From: Echiichthys vipera
Lineage: Eukaryota; Chordata; Actinopteri; Perciformes; Trachinidae
Assembly (NCBI GenBank): GCA_963691815.1
Contig: OY829648.1
Span: 24,184,123-24,248,122, forward strand
DNA: 64,000 nucleotides
Direction: 5' to 3'
In this document: piece by piece, positions 1-8,600 of the stretch
Layout of the letters: the number at the start of each line of letters is the position of its first letter
How positions within the stretch are numbered: the first letter of the stretch is position 1
The notes under the pieces: model-generated
Database searches by the model: none
Told to the model about the DNA's origin: nothing
The model's input: the letters and a program-made list of their open reading frames with translations, nothing else
Translations under genes and position numbers: made by a program

Positions 1-447
1 GACAAACAACCAGTCCAGTTGTTTTTGACTGAAATTGCTTTGAGGATTATACAGACAGATCCCTCTGTCGGTGCACTGCGTTCATTTTGTCCATAGGTTC
101 AAGTGATATTTTATATAATTATATTTATTTATGTATTTAATGGCGGCCACAATGCTGTCTCTACTTTTGCCTCTTTTTTTTACGTCTCAGGCTACATTAT
201 TACGACTTCCTCCACCGTTTTCATGTTTGTTGTTGTCAGAAACTTTTGATCTGCCCTCTAGTACATTGCTTAATATCTATGCCAACATAAAGGAAGAATG
301 TAGGCATTGACAGTTACATCATTTGAATTTTATTTCCATATGTTAAGGGAGTATAAATGAGGTTGGGACATTAAGGGTCTATTTACAATTACCATAAGTG
401 ACTTGATTCATTGCACCATGCTTTAGCCCTCGCCCGGCCTGCACTTA

Positions 448-1050
448 GGGCGCACTCACACTGTCCGTCCGTACCGTGCCCCGTGCTTTAGGGTACTTGT
501 CCCCCCCTCCCTCTCCCCCCACTGCCTAGGCCCGTTTGTACTCACACTGCCTGGGCCTTGTGCTAATGCTTCTTGCCTGTCCATACGTCATCAAGCCGTA
601 ACACGTCACACGTATTGATTGACGTCATCGCAATGCGTCTCTTTGTTCACAAATCTTTCCACAGACCTCAGAGTTTTTGTGCGTCTTGTCCGACTGTTTT
701 TGAATATTTTTATCCGCCGAAAATCTGCAGTAAACACTCCACCTCCGCATCACACCAACGTGAACCTTCCGGCCATTGTTTTAAATGTCCGCGCATGGTC
801 CCTCCTTCTTTTTTTCTATGTCCGAACAGGCGCACATAAAATGACGTCAGAGCCGCCACAGGCCTCGTGCTTGTGCTCGTACATGTGCAAACGTGCTTTA
901 CAAAAGCCCACCTCTCCCAAACGGACCGTGCTTCTAGGCGGGGTACGGTTGCACTCGCACTGGTCATACAAACTAGACTTTAGTCATGAAACAAACTAGA
1001 CTTTAGTCATGAAACGTGCTTTGGCACAGTACGGATGGACAGTGTGCCCT
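448..1050. mobile_element. Old MITE-like element (AGGGC-ended terminal repeats)
   Basis: The left edge reads AGGGCGCACTCACACTGTCC. The right edge, reverse-complemented, reads AGGGCACACTGTCC, and the similarity continues inward (CGTACCGTGCC against CGTACTGTGCC). There is no coding potential; the short reading frames here are chance. A 23-base unit ending in AGTCATGAAAC is repeated twice in tandem at about 969-1014. I saw no clear target duplication, so the superfamily (possibly hAT) is a guess. The boundaries are approximate. Confidence 0.5.
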
Positions 1051-1163
1051 CTGTTCAAAAGATCTGGGCCACTGGACTATTGCGTCTTGCTTATACATCA
1101 TCACCCCTCCCAGTTTTTGTTTTTTCAGACACTGAATATTTTTATCAGACTAAACCTTTAGAC

Positions 1164-1279
1164 CAGGGGTGCCCAATCCTGCTCCTGGAGAGCTAGCTTA
1201 AACTCAGGTGTGTAAGAGCAGGGAGAAACCTTAAACATGCAGGGCAGTAGATCTCCATGAGCAGGATTGGGCACCCCTG
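1164..1279. mobile_element. 116-bp hAT-type MITE with perfect 8-bp target duplication
   Basis: The element begins CAGGGGTGCCCAATCCTGCT and ends with the inverse of nearly the same sequence (ends ...GGGCACCCCTG), giving terminal inverted repeats of about 27 bases with one or two mismatches. It is flanked on both sides by CTTTAGAC (1156-1163 and 1280-1287). An 8-bp duplication with CAGGG-type ends is the signature of the hAT superfamily. It has no coding content, so it would have been moved by a transposase made elsewhere. Confidence 0.88.
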
Positions 1280-1315
1280 CTTTAGACCAAGATAATTTTT
1301 TGGCAGTTTTTCAAG

Positions 1316-1430
1316 CCTTTATGTCGTAGGAGAGACAATGGAAATGGGGTGAGAGAGAAAGGTGGAGACGTGCAGCAAAGGGCTGCAGGTCGGAGTCGAA
1401 CCAGAGGCCATAGAAGGCCCCTCATCAGAC
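1316..1430 (-). mobile_element. tRNA-like SINE fragment
   Basis: On the minus strand the stretch contains GGTTCGACTCC, a good match to the B box of an RNA polymerase III promoter, next to a CTGCAGCCC segment. I recognise the surrounding GGAGAGACAATGG...GGGGTGAGAGAG text as a common teleost interspersed repeat. It is a fragment, and its ends are not defined. Confidence 0.45.
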
Positions 1431-1454
1431 AAAAGTCAGTCATACATAAACAGT

Positions 1455-1655
1455 ATCAGGACCGCTGCCAGTGCTCGTGTTTGTGCTCGTACATGTACAA
1501 TTGAGCCGTGCTGAAGCCCACCTCTTTCAACCGGGCCGGCCGGGAAGTGTAAGTTAAGCAGAGTACAATTGTACTAACACTGGTAAAACAAACTAGACTT
1601 TAGCTGTGGATCGGGCTTGGGCATTGTGCGAATGTATAGTCTGAGTAGGCCCTAA
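1455..1655. mobile_element. Second, partial copy of the 448-1050 repeat (right half)
   Basis: The segment repeats text found at about 857-1050 (GTGCTCGTACATGT, AAGCCCACCTCT, ACAAACTAGACTTTAG) with many substitutions. It ends GTCTGAGTAGGCCCTAAG, which is the inverse of the left end at 445 (CTTAGGGCGCACTCACAC). The whole 445-1655 interval could therefore be one composite element with an internal duplication. Confidence 0.5.
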
Positions 1656-2700
1656 GTTGAAGTATGAAGTTACTGGTCCCAGATAAGAAATAGGCTTTTT
1701 GACAGTTGAATGTATGTGAACAAGTTTTGATAGAAACACAAAATACATGTATATGGGACCTTTAACACTTAAATATTTGAGAATTTTAATTTGCTTAAAA
1801 AATACAGAAAAAAGGTTGAGTGAAGACGTAGGCCTAATGTTGATTTACATTTTTGATCATTTTAATTCTGCTCAGAACGCAAATGTTCTGATCAATTCAG
1901 TCATGTGATGTAGTCACATGGGATTTCAAATACAACCGTAGTCTTAATACATCACTCCCCGAATGGCATTGTTATTTCGACAGTTTTATTTTTTAGCCAG
2001 ACTAGTTGTTTTCCCCATTTCCAGTCTTTATGCTAAGCTAAGCTAAGCTAAGCTAACTAGGCTAGGCTGCATTGTTTCAGCCTCATAGCCTATTTAGCGT
2101 TCAGACCTGACAGTGGAATACCTATTCAGGCCTAACTTTCGTCAAGAAAGAAAATAAGTATATTTCCCAAAATGTCAATCACTTTCTTTAACTTTCCGTT
2201 TTGTTGTGATTATATTTACATAACTGTGCATCTTGCCTGTGGGCAGGATACTATTCGTAATGGACTGTGTCATCCAGGGCTGAGCACGGCCTGTGGAAAG
2301 CAAGATGGAATTACATTTTCCATTTTGAAAGTTCATATGTATATTTGACCAAACATAATGAGAAATAAAGCCAAAGTGAGCATTTCCTTTGAAATGTATA
2401 GTTTTCAGGGTCTGTGTGCACACAATTATGCACAGCTCTATCCCTAAAGGACCCTGAAAACTGATAACTGAACCTCTGATGTCATCAGTGTAGAGCTGCA
2501 ACAGGGAGAATGAATTAGACAACATGGCGATGACAGTAACATTGTTAAGGTGCTTTATCAAATCTACTCTTTGGATTACTTAAAGTGTTTTTTTTATACA
2601 GTACAGTGCCAAAAATACACGCAATTGCCTTAAATCAATAGCTTCAGGATCAAATTGCTCATACTTAAATGCAGATTTAACTCCAGTACTAAATAAAACC
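1656..2700. other. Intergenic or intronic stretch, no gene recognised
   Basis: No exon or protein similarity was recognised on either strand. A short AGCTA tandem run lies at about 2033-2056. Later exons of the minus-strand TMEM61-like gene would have to lie here or beyond the left edge. A 128-codon minus-strand frame at 2175-2561 is low-complexity in character and resembles no family I know. Confidence 0.4.
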
Positions 2701-2721
2701 TGCCATTTTTCTTTCACTCAC

Positions 2722-3041
2722 CTGGGCAGAAACACTGACTGGGATTCTGGGAAGCGGCTCCCAGCTGGGGGCGTGAAGAGGGCATGGCTGCCAAAGTTGG
2801 GGTAGTCGTTGTATGGATAATGTGGACACTCTGGGTCGAACTCCCGGTGGTTGTAGTTTGCAACACTTTTGCTGTTCATAGCCCAGAATAGCCCCAGGAT
2901 GAGCATGACCACCCCCAGCACCACGCAGCAGAGGGAAAAAGCCTGCAGGCGGCTCTGAGATGAGGTCAGGAAGGCTGTGGAGCCCCCGGTCACAATGAGG
3001 AAGGCTCCGACGAAGATTGCTCCATGGTGCAGGGAAGGCAT
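2722..3041 (-). CDS. tmem61: TMEM61/barttin-like two-TM membrane protein, first coding exon (partial)
   Basis: The 5' coding exon of a small integral membrane protein. The protein begins MPSLHHGAIFVGAFLIVTGG. It has two hydrophobic helices (residues about 7-28 and 35-56) separated by a short polar loop, the second ending GLFWAMNSK, then a Tyr/Pro-rich tail. The arrangement and the CCVVLGVVMLILGLFW block resemble human TMEM61 (CCGAGGLLLLIGLLW) and, more weakly, barttin. The exon ends in a consensus donor (CAG|GTGAGTG, intron starting at 2721 and running left) in phase 2, so later exons lie to the left; I could not find them. It is head-to-head with dhcr24 about 2.6 kb away, and TMEM61 is DHCR24's neighbour in human, which supports the name. 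In-frame sequence upstream of this ATG is open, so the exact start is uncertain. Function is unknown; a barttin-like chloride-channel subunit role is speculation. Confidence 0.62.
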
Positions 3042-3533
3042 CCTCCTCCAGGATAGTGAATATTTCGGAGGTTACTGTGAAGGCTGTGACCGGCTGGATA
3101 GTGTCACTCACGTACAAACAGTCCCACAGAGTGCACTCCCCATGCGCTCTCTTACTGACCAGACATCCAAATTATTTACGCCACAGTTGCAGAAGTCCTA
3201 TTATGACCAAAAAAAAAGCTCATTGAATATTACTTAGAATATTTGTGCCTATAATTTCCATCTTCCATACTATTTAAAAACCTGCTGATCATAGTCCAAG
3301 TGTAGTCCTCACTCTGTAGATCTCCAGCTCCTGAGGGAAAGTGTTTAAATGAATGGTTTGTTGGTGAATAAAGAAAAATAAAACGGTGAAGGCTTTGATG
3401 CGCATCAGGCTAAAGTGGACCAGCTGTGTTTATCATCAAGGCAGATGGACGAGAGGACAGCAGAGCCCATTAAGAAATCTTTACTGGCGCCCCACCCTCC
3501 CTCCGTCTAATGTGTCTGAAGGGTAGGCTACCA

Positions 3534-3579
<46 letters not shown>

Positions 3580-3680
3580 GTGCGTGTGCGTGTGTGCGTG
3601 TGTGCGTGTGTGCGTGTGTGCTTGTGTGTGCGTGCATGTGTGTGTGTACATGTGTTTGTGTGTGCATGTGTGTGAGAGAT

Positions 3681-3730
<50 letters not shown>

Positions 3731-3925
3731 CAGGTAATATTGGGCATGAAATAGTGTAGAATTTAAGTATATAACCTTCAACAAAACAACATGATTGTAG
3801 CCTCAGTGTGTAGGGTTAATAAAAATTAAAATAGAGAGTTGAATGTTTGGCAGTTGAGTTTATTTTCTTGCCAATGACAGATATGAAAGAACTTAAAATC
3901 CTTATTAGTCTGAATGATTTACAGA
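3042..3925. other. 5' flank of the TMEM61-like gene, no gene recognised
   Basis: This non-coding stretch lies upstream of the minus-strand TMEM61-like exon and should contain its 5' UTR and promoter. Apart from the compound microsatellite at 3535-3727 I see no repeat or regulatory motif I can name. Confidence 0.4.
3535..3727. repeat. Compound microsatellite (TG)n-(AG)n
   Basis: An interrupted TG/GTGTGCG tract of about 135 bases (3535-3673) is followed by an almost pure (AG)n tract (3675-3727). It produces long spurious open frames of Thr-His, Cys-Val or Ser-Leu repeats in several frames. Confidence 0.97.
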
Positions 3926-4252
3926 GACGGCAGTAGCTCAGTCCACAGGTGACTCGGCTGGGAACCGTAGGGTCCCTGGTTTGAGTCCCTGTGTGGATCA
4001 TGAATGGAGTGTGGACTGGTGGCTGGAGAGGTGCCGGTTCATCTCCTGGGCACTGCCGATGTTCTGTCGAGCAAGCCACCGTCCTCTCAACTGCTCGGGG
4101 TATATATATGTATATAGGTCCTGTTTGTTCATGTGTGTATTTCAGGCCTGTGAGTGTGTAACATGAATAATAATAATAGTAACAGAGTGAAAAAATTTAA
4201 TTTCCCTTGCGAGATAAATAAAAGGAATTTTTCTTCTTCTTCTTCTTCTTCT
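3926..4252 (+). mobile_element. tRNA-derived SINE with 3' (CTT)n tail
   Basis: The 5' part has RNA polymerase III promoter boxes: an A-box-like GCAGTAGCTCAGTCC and, about 40 bases later, a B-box-like GGTTTGAGTCCC. The body contains the CACTGCCGATGTTCTGTCGAGCAAG segment typical of a teleost SINE family. It ends TTCCCTTGCGAGATAAATAAAAGG followed by a CTT microsatellite. It is a plus-strand, retroposed, non-coding copy. Confidence 0.75.
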
Positions 4253-4419
4253 TGAAGGCTATGAATCGGAACCTATAGCTACATTGTGGACACTGAGGTC
4301 ACATCCTGTTTTATGAATCTGAATTTGTCAGTTTGAGCGAGAGGTTTGAGCGGCGTTTTTTAGATTCAATATTATTTATTATTATTAATTCAATACTTAT
4401 TTGTTTTACTAATCTAAAA

Positions 4420-4510
4420 AGGAAATATATATATATTCCTATATATAAATAAAAAAGAATATATATATATATAAACATATATATAGATATATACTGTATA
4501 TATAGTATAG
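4420..4510. repeat. AT-rich (TATA)n low-complexity tract
   Basis: Mostly alternating TA with short interruptions. No coding content. Confidence 0.9.
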
Positions 4511-4559
4511 TAAATACAATAAACAACAAACACAGTAATCAATCAATAAGAGACAGCCA

Positions 4560-4845
4560 TGCTAGCGGCTCCGTGAAGCTGTATTTAGACACTTTAAGCT
4601 AATGCTAATGGAAGTTTGCTAACATGCCAATGTTAAACAGGTATTCTTTTTTTTTATCATTTATAAGTAGATAGATAAGGCTGATGGGAAATGTGCTGTA
4701 TGAGAGGTCAGAGGATGACCAAAGTAATTCTACTATACACCCTGAACGTCTGAATCCATAGAACTCCATCCAGTAGTTGTTGGGACCTGGAGTGATGGAC
4801 TGACAGATATTACCGTCCATAAAGCCACGCTGCTAAATAAATTGT
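4560..4845. repeat. Fragment of a widespread teleost interspersed repeat
   Basis: It contains the GCTAATGCTAA, CCATCCAGTAGTTGTTGGGA and CCGTCCATAAAGCCACGCTGCTAA landmarks of a repeat family common in spiny-rayed fish. Related fragments lie at 9310-9515 and 25880-26010. The family is recognised from its landmarks; its class is uncertain. Confidence 0.55.
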
Positions 4846-5035
4846 CCAAGGTTTGAATGATAATTAATGTGTATTGGCCCTTTTTCTAATAATAAAGAAA
4901 GAAAGAAAGAAAGAACGAAGCATGCCTTTATTAGCCCAGCAATACAAGGGAATCCCACGCTTCACTCTGTTTATTTTTCTAATTAAACAAACACACAGGC
5001 CAAAAATACACAACAGGTCCTATATACTTTTTTCA

Positions 5036-5170
5036 AAGATGTAAACATAAACATTCTAAATGTTTCCCAGTTTGATTCCTGTTGCAGTGAATGTGAATGA
5101 CATAAACTGACAGGAAGTTACCAAGGACCAAGTATGTTGCCTAGCAATGGAATTGTGTTGAAAAGGTCTA
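5036..5170. repeat. Dispersed repeat, copy A (pair with 56609-56740)
   Basis: This segment and 56609-56740 share long runs, including ATGTAAACATAAACATTCTA and TTGCCTAGCAATGGAATT followed by TGTTGAAAAGGTCT, across about 130 aligned bases. No terminal repeats or coding potential were seen. The two copies are 51 kb apart in the same orientation. Confidence 0.75.
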
Positions 5171-5379
5171 CAGATCTTAGAACAGCCTTGGTCCTTAGCC
5201 AATTATATAGATAAATCTGTGTTCATGGACCGAATGGAGCAGGCATAAGTGTATATTAGAGTAGTTACACTTTAAGGTCTATCTAATCTACCCATCAGAC
5301 TGCCTTTGGCTAATCTGAGCACAGTGTTGTAACAGAGCCATGGGGACAGGCTGCATGGTGTGACAGCCTCTCCGCTCTG

Positions 5380-5687
5380 TGATTGGCTAAAGTTCAGAAA
5401 GGCTACTGCTTCGGAATTACCTACAGTCACTTGATTGACCAATGAGCGTGAAGTATCGGCGCCCGGTCCCGCCCCTCTGACAATTCAAACCAATCAGTGT
5501 GGAGCAGGGCGGGAAGCCGACCGTCCACCTAGCAACGCTCACCTATAGCAGTGAAGGGGTGATCAGGGGCTCGGGTGATCGATGCAGGCTTTTGTCCCTG
5601 CGGTCAGCGGTAGTTTAACGCAAAAGTGTGTGAGATACTCTTAGTTCAGGAGTCCGTTCACACCTGGGTCTGATTTGCCCCGAAACC
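5380..5687 (+). promoter_or_regulatory. dhcr24 proximal promoter with SRE-like, CCAAT and GC boxes
   Basis: CCAAT boxes occur at about 5381 (inverted, GATTGGCT), 5439 (CCAAT) and 5490 (CCAATCAG). GC boxes occur at about 5467 (CCCGCCCC) and 5507 (GGGCGGGA). At 5554-5563 AAGGGGTGAT is the inverse of ATCACCCCTT, matching 8 of 10 positions of the sterol regulatory element ATCACCCCAC; a weaker GGGTGATC follows at 5573. An SRE flanked by NF-Y and Sp1 sites is the standard layout of SREBP-2 targets, and mammalian DHCR24 is one. The sites are read from the sequence; their activity is inferred. Confidence 0.6.
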
Positions 5688-8600
5688 ATGGATCCGCTGT
5701 TGTATTTAGCCGGCGCGCTCGTTCTGTTCCTGCTGTGGATCAAAGTCAAAGGTCTAGATTATGTGATCGTTCACCAGAGGTGGATATTTGTGTGCCTGTT
5801 CCTGCTGCCGCTCTCCGTTATATTTGATGTGTATTATTACATACGGGCATGGCTCATTTTCAAGATGTGCTCTGCGCCCAAACTGCACAACCAGCGCGTG
5901 CGTGACATACAGCGACAGGTGAGACATCATCATCTGTGACTGTGTGACTGTGTGTGTGTGTGTGTGTGTGTGTGTGATTCTCATTTAGTGTGCTAAAATG
6001 TGCGAAGGGGAGACCAGGGACAGTTGTAACAAGGGGCGGTTGTCCCATTGAATATGTCCAATCAGAAACAAGCCAGAGTGAACAAAACCCCTTTGCTCAT
6101 GCTCACATGGTACATTGTCTTCTTGCTCACTAAAAACAGCCACATTTGAAATTCCCAGAGAAAGTAACTTTCCAAGGTCATATCTTAGGCTCACTTTTCT
6201 TTCAGGTGCATTCTTTTTTCTTCCCTGTATTCAAATGCAATGTTAACATGAGGTGAAAAAACATGGCTGGTGATGCAGGGACGATTGTAACGCCCCGTTG
6301 CAACCAAGTTTATCATTTATGTCTCTAAAATATTTAGTCCGACATAAACTAGATTACATACTTGATGTTATTTATTCTAGGGAAATTCCAAAAAGGGTTT
6401 AAATTGGGATCTGTTAGGGGGTTTCAGGGTTTCCATGTTTTCAGGTGTGTGCGGATAGACTACAACATCTGATTGATATCCTTTGACAAACTGTAGATAA
6501 AATATAACAAGTTGAGGAGAGTTAGCTACCAGAAATCTGACGCAACCTGCCACAAACTAACTGCATTGAAGTTATAGTATCATTTTGTAAAATTGAAAGG
6601 AAGTTTAGGTATTCTCTCGTATTATAATTTGGCAACTTCCCTTTTTAGTTATGAATCTCGGGCAGTGAAAAACTCACAGTGCCTATTTTTTTGTGTCAGA
6701 TGGGTTAGTAATAGATATCTCAATCACAAGTGTTACTTAAGGATTAGAGGTTTGTTCATGCCAAGGCTGTCATAGATGACAATTATTACATCATCGTTAC
6801 AGCTCTTATAATTTCAATATCTGACCGTAGTCCTGTAACAATGTATTCTTTATGTGTAACATAGGGGCATAATATAGCCCACTGATTTCTTTGTATTTGG
6901 ATTAATTGGGCCTGCAAGTTCATATTCACTGTAATTCACCTACTGTACAAGCAACTACTTTCCTAATCCGTTTGGGGTGTTCAACAAAATGTGTTTATTA
7001 AAATATCAAATATTAGTGTTTCCTCTGGAAATCAAAGCTGACACGTGTGTCTGTTGTGTTCTCAGTAACTGCCTGTTAGAGAAATGTCTACACTTCACAT
7101 ATATCCCTTATAGAGTGTCCAAAAAATAAGCCCGAAAAAGTCACGGTATAGTTTGTTGAAATAGTCAAAAAATATTATGTCCGAGAATGCTTAAATCAGT
7201 CATAGGATAAACTGTCTATGCCAGTTATAGCATCGTTTGTTGAAAAAAGTAAGGAAAAGTTATAGTATAGTACGTCGAAAAAAGTCAAAATTGAATGTGT
7301 CCAAAAAATGCCTAAATCAGTCAAAGTGTGTCTGAAGCAGTCGTGGCATCATTTTTTGAAAAAAATCAGAAAAAGTTATGGTATAGATAATGAGGCAGAT
7401 TTGGTCATATTTAATTATTTATGTCAAAATTCACACAATGGCATAACAAAGGGCTTAATCCTGGATTTTTATAGGTGATCGATGCCCTGAATATGATCAG
7501 AAATGGGGCACATATCGTGCTAATGGATAAATCGTTTACCACAGCTATGGGAAGCATCCCAGTCACCCCTGTATTTTCCACTGGAAGCGTGTAAAGTATT
7601 TAATCATTTGGTGGGCTTCATAAAAAAAATAACATTTTAAAGTACTAAAGTTGAACAACTTTGTCCTTTTCTGTGCTGCGGTACAGTTACAGTAAAATTC
7701 ATGCCAGGATTTAGTTGTAGATCAAGGCGACCTGTTAACAGCCTGAACATCAGACTATTAAAGGTAAAGAACTGGGAGCACTTTCCGGTGAGAGAACACA
7801 AGACAGACACCCAACACCTTGATTCCTCAAAGAATTTGTTCAGGAGAGAAGAATTTGACGTGAAGCAGAGGCAAATCAAAGCAGCCACAGGCCCGAGAGA
7901 GCTTTAGACAATCATGTGGACTTAATGAAGTCAAGACACACATGGGAACTCCACTGATGAATGAATCAGAATCAGCTTTATTCACCATGTATGTGCAAAC
8001 ACAAGGAATTTAACTCTGTATTTTTTCTCTCCTCTGTGTACACAATACACAAAAATACAAAATCAAAATCAAGTATTTACCAAAGAAGACCAGATGAAAA
8101 ATATAAATATATATACATGTTTAGTGCAAATGAATTGTGAGGATCAGCATTCACAACATATACATGAGGAGTTCCAATGAGCTGCCAAGGCCTTTGACCT
8201 CTGAGAATGTCCTCAGTCTTGTAGTGGACGAAAGCCTCGACAGACAGCCTTGCTGGCTGGGTAAAACAGGTAATGATTTAGGCGGGAATGCTGTGTATCT
8301 CCGAAAATAACCATCTGTCATTCTCTGCATTGTGTGTTCTGGCACATTTCAGGTGCGTGAGTGGAGGAAGGATGGCAGTAAGACCTACATGTGTACGGGT
8401 CGACCCGGCTGGCTCACTGTATCTCTCAGAGTGGGGAAATACAAGAAAACCCACAGGAACATCATGATCAATATGATGGACATTCTGGAGGTGGACACAA
8501 CGAGACAGGTAGGAGGATTCAACTAGGAGTGTACAGTATAAATGGTACAGACGGTAGGAATTTTCCCTACAGTATGGAATTTGACTCTATGAAACTGGCA

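Noticed and set aside
619..999. 126-codon plus-strand frame
   Set aside because: Lies inside a MITE-like repeat; no domain.
1386..1420. tRNA B box GGTTCGACTCC on the minus strand
   Set aside because: No acceptor stem or A box at the right distance; SINE fragment.
2175..2561. 128-codon minus-strand frame near the TMEM61-like exon
   Set aside because: No Pro/Tyr-rich C-terminal character expected of TMEM61, no acceptor of matching phase identified, and no family resemblance.
3470..3784. Long Ser-Leu / Thr-His frames
   Set aside because: Microsatellite (TG)n-(AG)n artefacts.
3926..4000. tRNA gene candidate (A-box and B-box-like motifs)
   Set aside because: No complete cloverleaf, and it is fused to a SINE body and tail, so tRNA-derived SINE.
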